NCBI GenBank assembly: GCA_903847335.1
Contig: CAINDI010000136.1
Span: forward strand, 1 to 42,574
Direction of reading: 5' to 3'
DNA from: an uncultured Verrucomicrobiota bacterium
GTDB taxonomy: Bacteria; Verrucomicrobiota; Verrucomicrobiia; Palsa-1439
DNA length: 42,574 bases
In this document: piece by piece, positions 1-9,611 of the stretch
Position numbering within the stretch: the first letter of the stretch is position 1
How the letters are laid out: the number at the start of each line of letters is the position of its first letter
Notes under the pieces: model-generated
The model's database searches: none
Seen by the model: only the letters and a program-made list of their open reading frames with translations
Told to the model about the DNA's origin: nothing
Translations under genes and position numbers: made by a program

Positions 1-42
1 GACAAGGAGTTAGAGAAAATAGTGGAAATATTGCACAACTGA
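1..42 (+). CDS. Possible C-terminal end of a gene cut by the window edge
   Basis: Frame 1 is open from the first base to a TGA at 40-42 and encodes only 13 residues with a charged, helix-like pattern (DKELEKIVEIL). This could be the tail of a plus-strand gene that begins outside the window, convergent with the kinase gene that follows. Thirteen codons without a stop is weak evidence. The remaining bases up to 194 show no other coding signal, only a short AT-rich direct repeat around 60-80. Confidence 0.25.
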   Translation, partial: DKELEKIVEILHN

Positions 43-194
43 TACGTAACCAGTTCAGTAATAGGTAGTTATAGGTAATTAAATGGAATTTTGAGGTTCT
101 GCTCGAGAAATAGCTTCACAAGCTGGTGTGGGTGATGGTTTGTTAGAAAAGATTCGTTAGGAAAATCATTCGGCAAACTCTGTGACGCTTGCTC

Positions 195-1094
195 TTAATA
201 GATTTCCGGGACATACATTTTCTTAGGGATGGGGCCGCGAATGTATTCAGGGTTGTGAACACGCTCGGGCAAGATTACAGGATCATGCTCAACTTCCTCA
301 TACGGAATCTGACTGAGCAAATGATGAATACAGTTTAAGCGCGCCCGCTTTTTATCGTTGCCATCCACAATCCACCAAGGCGATTCAGGCAAATGCGTGT
401 GCTCTAACATCTTCTCCTTGGCCTTGGTATAAGCCTCCCAGCGGCGGCGCGACTCTAAATCCATAGGCGACAACTTCCACTGCTTCAGCGGGTCATTGAT
501 GCGCATCGTAAAGCGCAGGTTCTGTTCATCATCGCTTATGGAGAACCAGTACTTGATGAGAATCATTCCAGACCGAATCAACATTTTTTCAAATTCAGGA
601 ACCGTCCGAAAGAATTCTTCATATTCGTCATCGGAACAAAAGCCCATCACCCGCTCAACTCCCGCCCGGTTGTACCAACTCCGGTCAAATAAGACGATTT
701 CACCACCAGCCGGCAACTGGCTCACATATCTCTGAAAATACCATTGAGTCTGTTCCCGCTCACTCGGCGCTGGTAAAGCCGTCGCGCGACACACACGCGG
801 ATTTAACCGTTGGGTGATCCGCTTGATGGCACCACCCTTGCCGGCCGCATCGCGCCCTTCAAATAAGACAACTACCTTGAGTTTTTTCTGAACCACCCAG
901 TCCTGCAACTTCACTAGTTCGACCTGTAATCGGAACAATTCTTTGAAATAACTGAGGCGAGCTGCGCGTTGTTTCGCCGTCAATTGCGCATGGTTAAACC
1001 GCTCATCATCCATCTCCAGCTCTAGTTCTTCGTCATAATCATCCAGAGCTTCCTTGAGCCGGCGCTCCTGCCAATCTTTCTGCTTCTGTTTCAT
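195..1094 (-). CDS. ppk2: Polyphosphate kinase 2 family protein
   Basis: A PPK2-family phosphotransferase moving phosphate between inorganic polyphosphate and nucleotides in the cytoplasm. Residue numbers start from the chosen Met. A Walker A loop, GRDAAGKGG, lies at about 80-88. A Walker B-like FDRSWYNR lies at about 136-143. The basic lid segment with SPMDLESRRRW is at about 209-219. The 299-residue length fits a single-domain PPK2. An in-frame TTG lies seven codons upstream (at 1115), but the ATG at 1094 is preceded by GAAGAGG at good spacing, so I chose it. The sequence does not settle whether it is an ADP- or AMP-phosphorylating subclass. It stands alone, with no pst or ppx neighbour, although a PstS-like gene lies 35 kb away in the same window. 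Confidence 0.93.
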   Translation of the reverse strand: MKQKQKDWQERRLKEALDDYDEELELEMDDERFNHAQLTAKQRAARLSYFKELFRLQVELVKLQDWVVQKKLKVVVLFEGRDAAGKGGAIKRITQRLNPRVCRATALPAPSEREQTQWYFQRYVSQLPAGGEIVLFDRSWYNRAGVERVMGFCSDDEYEEFFRTVPEFEKMLIRSGMILIKYWFSISDDEQNLRFTMRINDPLKQWKLSPMDLESRRRWEAYTKAKEKMLEHTHLPESPWWIVDGNDKKRARLNCIHHLLSQIPYEEVEHDPVILPERVHNPEYIRGPIPKKMYVPEIY

Positions 1095-1540
1095 AGTTGC
1101 CTCTTCATTTAACAAAGGAAATCCTGATAACCAACATTACCTGAACTAAATCGACGTTATTACCCTAAACTTTAGTCCACAATCCTGCTGCCGTTCTCGA
1201 TTGTAAGTCGTTATCCCAATGTAATTCAAATTAAAGTTTCCTGTACGACGGTAATGCCTTGCATATTTTGATCGCGCGTTTCCCAATGGGGACGATTAGT
1301 TGATTTGACATTCGTTTTGCATTGTTGCTGCGCAGCAACAATTGGTTAAGAGTGGCTTTTTTGCGCTCGTTTACCCCGAATTGGGGACACTATCATTTCT
1401 AGAACTTTTCCCACTCTTCAGATTAAAACAAAGTTAAGTAAAAATATTTGAAGCTGGTGAGCAATTCAAGATGCTAATCTTGTTTGCCGTGGTATACAGG
1501 TGGCTCGAAAAAGCGTGGTCACGTCACTGGAAAAATAGAA
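1095..1540. other. Non-coding gap with short inverted repeats
   Basis: I see no gene here. The stretch holds a perfect 22-bp palindrome (1321-1342). It also holds a small C-rich/G-rich inverted repeat at about 1374-1386 and a 6-bp stem with a 4-base loop at 1467-1482. None is followed by a convincing T-run on the minus strand, so a terminator for the repeat protein to the right is not clear. The promoter of the kinase gene must lie at the left end of the gap. Confidence 0.6.
1321..1342. repeat. Perfect 22-bp palindrome
   Basis: The bases read identically on both strands across all 22 positions, centred on TGCGCA. With no unpaired spacer it could be a dimeric protein-binding site or, as RNA, a hairpin with a tight loop. 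It lies in the gap between the kinase and the repeat-protein gene, and no second copy was noticed in the window. Confidence 0.7.
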
Positions 1541-4500
1541 TTAATGAGCTGGCACAACGGTGACGCCGCCGATGAGATTACCATTTTGGAAAAATCCATA
1601 GCACGCGCTCTCCGCTTGCAAAAACAAACCTTGGAATGGAATTAATCGACTCCCAACCGTTGGCGCAAAACCCCAATCCGCGAAAAATAAGCCACTACTC
1701 ACCGTAATATCTACATCCATGGGATCAACACCGACTCTATTGCCTAGCCCGTCTAATGTGACCGTCTGCACTACGTCACTCACTAAGCCGCCACCACTAA
1801 AGGTTAGCGTCCACGTTTTATTCAATTGCGGACCGGTTGTGTACACCGAACCATCCAAACTTAAAGTTGTATTAAATGCCGCATATCCCTTGCTTGCCGG
1901 TGCAGACCAACTCACTGTTCCAGTGGCGGTACCATTGGTCAGAGTCACCCAGCCGATGCAGCCTCCGGTGTTCTTATAGAGACTGACATAAAACGGCCAG
2001 GTGCCGTGCGAAACTGGCACTTGGATGTTTAATGATGTTCCGTCACAGAGAGTTCCGGTTAGCTTCCCATTCCCTGATGAATTCACGGTCAGGATCGCAT
2101 ATCCATAGCCTTGTGGAAGGCTGGTGTCGGTTGCATCCGCTGGACTCAAAATCAGATTGTATTTTCCCGCCAACGTATTACCGCTAGCGTCGGGCAAATT
2201 CGCTAGAATCGTCGATGTGAATCCTGCTCCATTCACCGTCCCAGTGAGCGTACCGCCATCTGCCCCTAAACCCAAATGTAGCACCACAAGATTTCCCGCA
2301 ACGGTGTTCGTCGCATTTCCGCTCAAATCGAATTGCCCGGTGTAAGCGGTTTTTACTCCATTGAATGTCAGGTTCCCTGCGAAACTCCCGCTACTGGCCA
2401 CCACAATCTGAATGAATCCCGAATTCGCACTCGTCGGAGTACCGGTAGTCGGAAGAATCAAGCCGGTGTACGTTCCCGCCACCGGCGCAAACGTCGGTGC
2501 CGGGTCCACGATGGTCAGGCTGAACGATTGGCTCGTCGTTTGTTTAAGCTTCGCGGAATCTTTCACTGTGACAACGAAACTCATCGTTCCCAATGCTGTT
2601 GGTTTCCCACTGAGGACACCACTCGCCGATAAACTTAATCCTGCCGGTAGCTTCGTCGACGACCAACTATACGGTGGCGTGCCATTGAACGCCGCCAACG
2701 TTTGGCTATACGCCACTCCCTTCAACGCCGGCGGCAAAGTGCTCCCCGTCAAGATTGTCAACGGTAGCGGATGCCAAATCGTCAATGCCGCCGAGCCAAC
2801 CGCGCTATTATTCATGCCGGTTTTCACCGCAATCGCTTGAATGGTGGCAGAATTACTTAGGACAATTGCGCTGGTATAGAGCGTTGAACTCGCCGTCGGC
2901 GTCGAACCATCTGTCGTGTAATAAATCTTCGCACCGCTGGTCGCGCAACTCAACTTCACCGTCGCTGAATTCGAGAACGTTCCACCCGTCGGTAAAAATA
3001 CCGGCGTCGCCACCGTCGGCAACGGAAAGAGAATTGTGAAGCTAGCCGTTGCCTCGGTGCTCGGCGTGTAACCGGTCGCGTAACCAACAACCCGCAAGGT
3101 CTTCGAGCTTGTGATTGCGATTGGGCTGACATACGGAGTTGAACTTGCATTCGGCGCAGAGCCGTCGGTCGTATAGCGAATCGTCGCACCGGAGGTGCCG
3201 CACGCCAAGATGACGGAAGCTGAATTTGTGAACGTACCGCCGTTCGGCGAAATTGTCGGCGTCGCCACGGCCGCGCCGCTGCCGGACGCGGCAAGCGTAT
3301 TCACACCGCTAGTCGCGTCACTATTCACCGTCAATGTGCCGCTGTAATTGATTACAGCCACCGGAGCAAATGTCACCGTCACATTCGTGTAAGCTCCGGC
3401 GGCAATCGCGCCACTAAACGCGCCGCTGAAACCCGACGGATAACTGATGCTGCTCACAGTCAAAGTCGAATTGCCAGAATTGGAAATCGTTAAAATCGCG
3501 GTTGCATTGGTACCGGTAGCCACGCTCCCAAACGCCAGATTTCCGCTGACGCTAATAATGCGCGATGCTGTCCCGGTGCCGGAGACCGCAATCGTGTTGA
3601 ACCCACCGGTTGCGTCACTGGTAATCGTGATCGTGCCGCTGTAATTGGTCATTGCCACCGGCGTGAACGTGACCGGTATGCCCTGTGATGTTCCGGCCGG
3701 AATCGTTCCACTCACAGCGCCACTAAATCCGGCCGGGTAACTGATGCCGGTAATTGTCAGCGGCACATTACCGGAGTTGCTAATAGTCAACGTCGCCGGC
3801 GCAGTGGTTCCGATGGGAACATTGCCAAAGTTTAAATTTCCGCTGATTCCAATACTGCGGGTGGCCGGATTACCGGTTCCGGAAACGATGATTGAGTTGG
3901 AACCGCTCGTCGCATCGCTATTCACTGTCACCACTCCGCCGTAGCTAACGAGTGCCACCGGCGCAAATGTGACGACTACATTCTGCAAACCACCCGCCGG
4001 AATCGTCCCGCTGAACGCACCACTGAAACCGGACGGATAGTTGATACTGCTCACCGTCAAGGCGGTGTTGCCTCCGTTGGTAATTGTCAGCGTCGCCGTG
4101 GCAGTCGTCCCGGTGGCAACATTGACAAACACTAGATTCCCGCTCAACCCGATACTACTTGCCGTGCCGGTCCCGAAGGTGGAAATCGTGCTAAAGCCGC
4201 TGGTCGCATCACTATTGACTGTGATTGTGCCGCCGTAATTCGCCATCGCCACCGGCGCAAATGTCACCGTGAGATTCTGCGCAGTACCGGCGGCAATGAT
4301 TCCACCACCGGGACCACTGAATCCCGCCGGATAACTAATACTGGTCACCGTGAGGTCAGAGTTTCCGGCATTGGTAATCGTCATAGTGGCGGTGGCAGTT
4401 GTGCCGATGGTCACATTGCCAAAATTTAGATTGCCACTCACTCCGATGACATACGTTGGCGGCGGCGGCGCCACCACACCTTCGCCCGACATAAAAATCG

Positions 4501-4855
4501 TCCAGATCCCATTGGTCGTATCACTGACGACTGTCGCTGTGCCGCTGTAAGTGTGAATCCGCCTCGGAGTAAACAACACCGTCAAATCTTGCGAATTGCC
4601 GGCGGCAACCTGGCCGTTGTAAGACACGGTGAAACCCGGTGGGTACAAAATCTTGCTGACTGTTAACGTCGAGTCACCGGAATTTGTGATGGTCATCGTC
4701 GCCCGCGCCGTCGTGCCAGTCGGGACTGGACCAAACGCCAAATTGCCACTGACACCGATAATCGGCTCAGCGCGAACCACCGGAGTCAGGAGTCCGACAC
4801 TCGCAATCGTCAGCAGCACCAGCTTGCGACAACCTAATTTTATTGCGTTAATCAT
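1541..4855 (-). CDS. Secreted ASH-repeat (choice-of-anchor D) protein with chitobiase-like and Ig-like modules
   Basis: A large exported beta-rich protein, probably a surface or extracellular adhesin-like protein; no catalytic site is visible. After a signal peptide (about 1-30) come five tandem repeats of about 100 residues. Each opens with a G-x-SGNLxF-G motif and contains VTFAPVA and SGT-TVNSDATSG, as in ASH/choice-of-anchor-D domains. Two modules like the chitobiase/hexosaminidase C-terminal domain follow (IYYTTDGSTPT-type motif). Then comes a putative Ig domain (GTPPYSWS, LPAGLSL) and a ~310-residue C-terminal module shared with the next gene. I chose the ATG at 4855 because the protein then aligns with the paralogue's start; an in-frame ATG at 4867 lacks a ribosome site. 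It lies 115 bp after the paralogue's stop and may be co-transcribed with it. There is no PEP-CTERM or LPXTG tail. Confidence 0.85.
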   Translation of the reverse strand: MINAIKLGCRKLVLLTIASVGLLTPVVRAEPIIGVSGNLAFGPVPTGTTARATMTITNSGDSTLTVSKILYPPGFTVSYNGQVAAGNSQDLTVLFTPRRIHTYSGTATVVSDTTNGIWTIFMSGEGVVAPPPPTYVIGVSGNLNFGNVTIGTTATATMTITNAGNSDLTVTSISYPAGFSGPGGGIIAAGTAQNLTVTFAPVAMANYGGTITVNSDATSGFSTISTFGTGTASSIGLSGNLVFVNVATGTTATATLTITNGGNTALTVSSINYPSGFSGAFSGTIPAGGLQNVVVTFAPVALVSYGGVVTVNSDATSGSNSIIVSGTGNPATRSIGISGNLNFGNVPIGTTAPATLTISNSGNVPLTITGISYPAGFSGAVSGTIPAGTSQGIPVTFTPVAMTNYSGTITITSDATGGFNTIAVSGTGTASRIISVSGNLAFGSVATGTNATAILTISNSGNSTLTVSSISYPSGFSGAFSGAIAAGAYTNVTVTFAPVAVINYSGTLTVNSDATSGVNTLAASGSGAAVATPTISPNGGTFTNSASVILACGTSGATIRYTTDGSAPNASSTPYVSPIAITSSKTLRVVGYATGYTPSTEATASFTILFPLPTVATPVFLPTGGTFSNSATVKLSCATSGAKIYYTTDGSTPTASSTLYTSAIVLSNSATIQAIAVKTGMNNSAVGSAALTIWHPLPLTILTGSTLPPALKGVAYSQTLAAFNGTPPYSWSSTKLPAGLSLSASGVLSGKPTALGTMSFVVTVKDSAKLKQTTSQSFSLTIVDPAPTFAPVAGTYTGLILPTTGTPTSANSGFIQIVVASSGSFAGNLTFNGVKTAYTGQFDLSGNATNTVAGNLVVLHLGLGADGGTLTGTVNGAGFTSTILANLPDASGNTLAGKYNLILSPADATDTSLPQGYGYAILTVNSSGNGKLTGTLCDGTSLNIQVPVSHGTWPFYVSLYKNTGGCIGWVTLTNGTATGTVSWSAPASKGYAAFNTTLSLDGSVYTTGPQLNKTWTLTFSGGGLVSDVVQTVTLDGLGNRVGVDPMDVDITVSSGLFFADWGFAPTVGSRLIPFQGLFLQAESACYGFFQNGNLIGGVTVVPAH
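3280..4760 (-). repeat. Five ~300-bp tandem coding repeats (ASH domains)
   Basis: The coding sequence repeats at a period of about 297-303 bp, one ASH-like domain per unit, with the phrases encoding SGNL-F-G and VTFAPVA recurring at each period. The first unit is the most diverged and the later units are closer to each other. Such arrays can expand or contract by recombination. Confidence 0.8.
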
Positions 4856-4914
4856 GCTTCTTTTCATCTGGGAAAAACGTTTTCCTCAGATATAAATTAT
4901 CCGCAGTGGTGCGT

Positions 4915-4932
4915 TGGCTTCGCCACAAGCCA
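4915..4932 (-). other. Hairpin between the two paralogous repeat genes
   Basis: TGGCTT and AAGCCA are separated by six bases in the 115-bp gap between the two repeat genes. No T-run follows on the minus strand, so it is unlikely to be a strong terminator. It could be a processing or attenuation site if the two genes share a transcript. Confidence 0.35.
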
Positions 4933-4970
4933 TCACTGTAAAGCAGTGCAACGTGTCTCAACCGATAAAA

Positions 4971-7900
4971 TTATGGAACCAACTCAACCGTGACGCCACC
5001 GGAAAGGTTACTGGTCGTTTGGAAGAATCCATCACCAGTATCTTCCGCTTGCAAGAGCAGGCCTTTGAACGGAATCGCCCGCCCACCGACTACCGGAGTG
5101 AAATTCCCGGTAAACAAGCCACTGCTCACCGTCACTTTCCAGCCCACTGGATTCGCGCCGACCACCTTGCCCAGCGTATCTAACGTCACCGTCTGCACTA
5201 CGTTACTCACTAAGCCACCACCACTAAAGGTTAGCGCCCACGTATTATTCAATCGCGGGCCGGTTGTGTACAACGAACCGTCTAAACTTAAAGTTGTATT
5301 AAATGCCGCATATCCCTTGCTCGCCGGTGCAAACCAATCCACCACTCCAGTGGCAGCTCCACGGATGAACTCTCGCCCCGGAGCACGCGAGGTCAGCGTC
5401 ACCCAGCTGATGCAACCGCCGGTCTTGCCGTAGAGACTGGCATACAACGGCCAAGTGCCGGATTGCGAAACCGGTGCCTGAATGTTCAGCGGCGTCCCGT
5501 CAGCCAGAACCCCACTCAGACTCCCATTCCCGGATGAATTCACCGTCAAAGTCGCATACCCATAGCCTTGTGGGAGATTCGTCACCGTGACATCAGCCGG
5601 ACTCAAGACCAGCGTGTATTTCCCAGTCCACGTCTTACTCGTATCCGGCAATTCCGCTAAAACAGTCGATCTAAATCCGGAACCGTCAACCGTCCCCAGA
5701 ATTGAGCCACGATCTACTCCCAAACCGAGGTTCAGCGACACGAGAGTCAGGCCGACGATATTTGTCGCGTTCCCGCTGAGATCAAACTGTCCCCGATAGG
5801 AAGTCTTCACTCCATTCAAAGTCACGTTCCCGGCAAAGCTTCCTTTGTTGGCAACCACAATCTGAATAAATCCCGAACTCTCACTAGTCGGAGCGCCAAC
5901 CCGCGTCGGCGTCGGATTGGTCTGAAGAATTAATCCCGTGTACGTTCCCACCACCGGTGCAAAAGTCACGACTGGATTGGTTACCGTCAGACTAAACCAT
6001 TGGTTTGTGGTCTGCCGAATGGCTGCCGCGTCTCGTACTGTGACGAGGAACTCCGTCGTTCCCAACACAGATGGCGTTCCGCTCAGTTTACCGCTGGAAT
6101 TGACGCTCAATCCCGACGGCAACCGCGTCGCCGACCAAGTGTACGGTGGCGTACCATTGAATGCCGCCAGTTGTTGGCTATACGCAACTCCCTTCAACGC
6201 CACCGGCAAATCGCTATCCGTCGAAATCGTCAACGGTAACGGATGCCAGATGGTAAATGTCGCTGCGCCAACCAAGCTATTATTCAAACCTGTTTTTGCA
6301 GCGATGGCTTGGATGGTTGTGGTATTGCTCAAAACAATTCCACTGACGTAGAGTGCTGAATTGGTAGTCGGCGTGGAACTGTCGGTCGTGAAATAAATCT
6401 TCGCGCCGCTGTTCGTGCAGCTCAACGTCACCGTCACCCGATTCGAGTACGTTCCGCTGCCTGGTGAAAACGTTGGTGTCGCCGCTGTCGGCAATGACGT
6501 GCCGTTACCCGACGCCGCAATCGTGTTTGTTCCACCGGTCGCATCGCTATTCACTGTTACCGTACCGCTGTAGTTGGTCACCGCCACCGGCGCAAACGTC
6601 ACCGTGATGTTGGTCGAAGCACTCGGCAAAATCACGCCGCTGAAATCTCCGGTGAAAACCGCATTCGGATAACTGATACTACTAACCGTGAGATTCGTAT
6701 TGCCGCGGTTGGCAATCGTCAATGTCGCCGTCTTGGTCAGGCCCGTTTCCACATTCCCAAACGCTAAACTGCCGCTCAGCACAACGACCCGCGTCGGCAC
6801 CGGCAACCCGGCACCCGAAGCGGCGATGGTTACTGTGCCACTAGTTTTGTCGGAATTCACCGTCACCGTGCCGCTGTAATTGGTCACTGCCACCGGCGCA
6901 AACGTCACCGTGATGTTCGTCGCGCTACCGGCTGCAATCGCGCCGCTGAACGCGCCGCTGAATCCACTTGGATAGCTGATATTGCTCACCGTCAGCGCGG
7001 AGTTACCGGTATTCGAAAGCGTCAATGACGCCGTTGAAGTCGTTCCGGTAATGATACTGCCGAACGCCAAGCTGCCACTCAACCCAATGATGCGCGTCGG
7101 AACCAATGTGCCATTACCATCTGCGGCAATCGTGTTGGTGCCGCTGGTCGCGTCACTGTTCACCGTCACCGTGCCGCTGTAATTGGTCACCGCAACCGGC
7201 GCAAACGTCACCGTGATGTTCGTCGCATGACCGGCGGTAATCGTTCCGCTGAATGAACCACTGAAACCGGTTGGATAAGCGATATTGCTCACCGTCATGG
7301 TGGAATTACCGGTATTGGAAATCGTCAACGACGCCGTCGAAGTCGTTCCGGTCACAACGCTCCCAAAGGACAAACCGCCACTGAGTCCGACAATGCGCGT
7401 CGGTACCGGTAGTCCAGCACCCGAAATGGAAATCGTTGGCGTGCCGCTGGTCTTGTCGGAAGTAACCGTCACCGTGCCGCTGTAATTGGTCACCGCCACC
7501 GGCGCGAAAGTCACCGTAATGTTCGTCGCACTACCGGCCGCAATCGTGCCGCTGAATGCTCCGGTGAAAACTGCATTCGGATAACTGATATTGCTGACCG
7601 TCATCGTTGCGTTGCCGGTATTGGAAATCGTCAACGTCGCCGTCGAGGTTACACCAGTAATCACACTGCCGAATGCCAGATTGCCACTCAATCCGACGAT
7701 GCGCGTCGGCACCGGTAGTCCGGCGCCGGAAGCGGAAATCGTATTTAGGCCACCGGTGGCATCGCTGTTCACCGTCACCGTGCCGCTGTAGCTGGTGACC
7801 GACACCGGCGCAAACGTCACCGTGACATTCGTTCCATTGCCAGCGGTAATCGGCCCGCTGAACGCGCCGCTGAAGCCGGTCGGATAGCTGATGTTGCTGA

Positions 7901-9365
7901 CCGTCATCGTCACGTTGCCCAGATTAGAAATCGTCAACGTCGCAGTCGCAGTGGTTCCGGTAATGATGCTGCCGAATGCCAAACTGCCACTCAATCCGAT
8001 GATTTGCGTCGGCACCGGGATGCCGGCGCCGGAAGCGGAAATCGTGTTCGTGCCACTCGCCGCGTCGCAATTAATGGTCACCGTGCCGCTATAATTTGTG
8101 ATTGCGACCGGCGCAAAACTCACCGTCACGTTTGTCGCGCTACCAACCGCAATCGTGCCATTAAAATCTCCACTGAATCCGGTTGGGTAAGTAATGTTCG
8201 TCACCGTCATCGTCGCGGTGCCAGAATTGGTAATCGTCAACGTTGCCGTCGAGGTGACACCGGTGATTACGTTGCCAAATGCCAAATTGCCGCTGAGTCC
8301 GATCACGGGAATTGGGACTGTGCCGGTACCCGAAGCGGCAATCGTATTGGTGCCGCTCGTGGAATCGCAATTAATGGTAATCGTGTCATTGTAATTGCTC
8401 ACCGCGACGGGCGCAAAACTCACCGTCACATTCGTCGCGCTACCGGCGGCAATCGTGCCATTAAAATCCCCACTAAACACCGCATCCGGATAAGTAAGAT
8501 TGGTCACCGTCAATGTCGAATTACCAGAATTGGTAATCGTCAGTGTCGCGGTCACGGTTGCACCGGTGATTACATTGCCAAACGCCAAATTGCCGCTCAC
8601 TCCAACGATTTTTGACACGGTTTGAAAGAAAAGACCGTTTTTGGTTAAGACAAAATTTCCCAAGAGTGCCCCCGGGATTTGCGAGACAACCGATGGTTGC
8701 AACTCATAAAACTGCGCCACAACCTGACCACCGAGAGGAATCGTCGCGAGACTATCAATCGTTGGATTGAAAAAACTAAAACTGGTGCTAGGCGACTTAA
8801 AATCTTGATACGTCCAGCTACCGGCGGACGAATTATTAATGACAGTCGCGAAGGCACTATTCGTCGTGCTGGTGGCGCCCTTTAAAGGAGAGCCTGTGTT
8901 AAACAGTGGTTCAATAATCGCTGAGGCGCTCTGCTGGGCGTTGGCGCTTCCCCGCTTCCATGCGGCTGCGCCATTCGGTGCAGTCCCCCAGATTGTTTTA
9001 ACCGGTACGTTCACGACACCATTCGAATAGGCTGCTGCCCGGCCGGCAGTCGCGACTGCACCCCACGATAAATCAGTACGTGTGTACCAATTCGTTCCAT
9101 AGTTATCGCTGAGGTCGGCGACCGATAGAGCCGACAACGCAATATTTGTCCCAGGCGTCAGACCGTAAAATTGACTGACAGGACCAAGATCAACTTCCAC
9201 ATTTAACGTCTGCCCTGGACTTCCAGTCGCCTGAAATCCTAAAATTACATCGCCCATATTTGGGGTAATCGTCGCCGCTTGAACCACCGGAGTTAAAAAT
9301 GCGATACCGGCGAATGCCAGCAATGCTAGTTTCTGATAGCCCAATTTTGTTGCTTTGATAATCAT
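4971..9365 (-). CDS. Large secreted ASH-repeat protein (1464 aa)
   Basis: A paralogue of the protein on its left, with an added N-terminal module. Signal peptide about 1-30. Residues about 31-250 form a domain with GDVILGF, VDLGPVSQFYGLTPG and AAWKRGSANAQQSAS motifs, clearly homologous to the N-terminus of the HYR-repeat protein at 33070-35916. Seven tandem ASH-like repeats follow (about 251-955), then one chitobiase C-terminal-like module, one putative Ig domain, and the ~330-residue C-terminal module shared with the 1541-4855 gene. The start is supported by AAAGGAAAGT directly before the ATG. It has its own upstream region with the conserved 21-bp-spaced boxes described separately. The role is inferred as extracellular or surface adhesion; no enzyme motif was seen. 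Confidence 0.86.
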   Translation of the reverse strand: MIIKATKLGYQKLALLAFAGIAFLTPVVQAATITPNMGDVILGFQATGSPGQTLNVEVDLGPVSQFYGLTPGTNIALSALSVADLSDNYGTNWYTRTDLSWGAVATAGRAAAYSNGVVNVPVKTIWGTAPNGAAAWKRGSANAQQSASAIIEPLFNTGSPLKGATSTTNSAFATVINNSSAGSWTYQDFKSPSTSFSFFNPTIDSLATIPLGGQVVAQFYELQPSVVSQIPGALLGNFVLTKNGLFFQTVSKIVGVSGNLAFGNVITGATVTATLTITNSGNSTLTVTNLTYPDAVFSGDFNGTIAAGSATNVTVSFAPVAVSNYNDTITINCDSTSGTNTIAASGTGTVPIPVIGLSGNLAFGNVITGVTSTATLTITNSGTATMTVTNITYPTGFSGDFNGTIAVGSATNVTVSFAPVAITNYSGTVTINCDAASGTNTISASGAGIPVPTQIIGLSGSLAFGSIITGTTATATLTISNLGNVTMTVSNISYPTGFSGAFSGPITAGNGTNVTVTFAPVSVTSYSGTVTVNSDATGGLNTISASGAGLPVPTRIVGLSGNLAFGSVITGVTSTATLTISNTGNATMTVSNISYPNAVFTGAFSGTIAAGSATNITVTFAPVAVTNYSGTVTVTSDKTSGTPTISISGAGLPVPTRIVGLSGGLSFGSVVTGTTSTASLTISNTGNSTMTVSNIAYPTGFSGSFSGTITAGHATNITVTFAPVAVTNYSGTVTVNSDATSGTNTIAADGNGTLVPTRIIGLSGSLAFGSIITGTTSTASLTLSNTGNSALTVSNISYPSGFSGAFSGAIAAGSATNITVTFAPVAVTNYSGTVTVNSDKTSGTVTIAASGAGLPVPTRVVVLSGSLAFGNVETGLTKTATLTIANRGNTNLTVSSISYPNAVFTGDFSGVILPSASTNITVTFAPVAVTNYSGTVTVNSDATGGTNTIAASGNGTSLPTAATPTFSPGSGTYSNRVTVTLSCTNSGAKIYFTTDSSTPTTNSALYVSGIVLSNTTTIQAIAAKTGLNNSLVGAATFTIWHPLPLTISTDSDLPVALKGVAYSQQLAAFNGTPPYTWSATRLPSGLSVNSSGKLSGTPSVLGTTEFLVTVRDAAAIRQTTNQWFSLTVTNPVVTFAPVVGTYTGLILQTNPTPTRVGAPTSESSGFIQIVVANKGSFAGNVTLNGVKTSYRGQFDLSGNATNIVGLTLVSLNLGLGVDRGSILGTVDGSGFRSTVLAELPDTSKTWTGKYTLVLSPADVTVTNLPQGYGYATLTVNSSGNGSLSGVLADGTPLNIQAPVSQSGTWPLYASLYGKTGGCISWVTLTSRAPGREFIRGAATGVVDWFAPASKGYAAFNTTLSLDGSLYTTGPRLNNTWALTFSGGGLVSNVVQTVTLDTLGKVVGANPVGWKVTVSSGLFTGNFTPVVGGRAIPFKGLLLQAEDTGDGFFQTTSNLSGGVTVELVP
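6500..8615 (-). repeat. Seven ~300-bp tandem coding repeats (ASH domains)
   Basis: Seven consecutive units with a period near 300 bp encode near-identical domains. Several stretches, such as the one encoding VTFAPVAVTNYSGTVTVNSD, recur almost unchanged between units. This is more uniform than in the neighbouring gene, which suggests more recent expansion or ongoing homogenisation. The region is prone to assembly collapse, so the copy number should be treated with care. Confidence 0.85.
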
Positions 9366-9462
9366 ACTTTCCTTTAAGAATCCGGTGTCTGGTTACTTTT
9401 TAACTCTGTAAATGCTCTTCAACCGACGCATCTTAAAGGCGCACTGAAATGGCGACTGCCAG

Positions 9463-9494
9463 TTTTCGGCCATGCAATAACAGTTTTTGGACAT
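9463..9494 (-). promoter_or_regulatory. Paired 21-bp-spaced boxes upstream of the 1464-aa repeat gene
   Basis: On the plus strand TTTTC-GGCCAT begins at 9463 and TTTTT-GGACAT at 9484, the two GG positions (9468 and 9489) being 21 bp apart. The same 32-bp arrangement occurs at 27926, 32294 and 37361. The near edge is 97 bp upstream of the start codon of the 4971-9365 gene. I read it as two direct half-sites for one regulator on the same DNA face. Confidence 0.7.
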
Positions 9495-9574
9495 CAATTA
9501 TTTCTTCGTAATTCGTTACTCACCAACTACATCACCGGTACTGAAAAAAACAGAAGACATAATGAAAGCTGTCG

Positions 9575-9590
9575 TTCACAAAACCGTAAC
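9575..9590 (-). promoter_or_regulatory. Distal GTTAC motif upstream of the 1464-aa repeat gene
   Basis: Read on the minus strand it is GTTACGGTTTTGTGAA, matching the shared consensus GTTACnGTTnnGTGAM. Its GTAAC (plus strand) starts 97 bp from the second GGACAT box, against exactly 96 bp at the other three promoters. It lies only 22 bp past the end of the tpsA gene. Confidence 0.6.
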
Positions 9591-9611
9591 AGCGGCGGTA
9601 GCATTCAATTT

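Noticed and set aside
1095-1115. Longer start for the polyphosphate kinase at a TTG
   Set aside because: The ATG at 1094 has a good ribosome site (GAAGAGG), part of which would lie inside the longer reading.
3447-8394. Regular series of ~65-codon plus-strand open frames with similar sequences
   Set aside because: Their period equals that of the ASH repeats on the other strand, so they are mirror images of the repeat array, not a gene family.
3280-8615. Regular repeats that could suggest a CRISPR or satellite array
   Set aside because: The period is ~300 bp, units are in frame and coding throughout, and there are no short identical repeats with unique spacers; no cas genes are present.
1541-9365. 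PEP-CTERM or LPXTG sorting tails on the repeat proteins
   Set aside because: The C-termini end in ordinary beta-strand sequence without a VPEP/LPXTG motif, transmembrane helix or basic tail.
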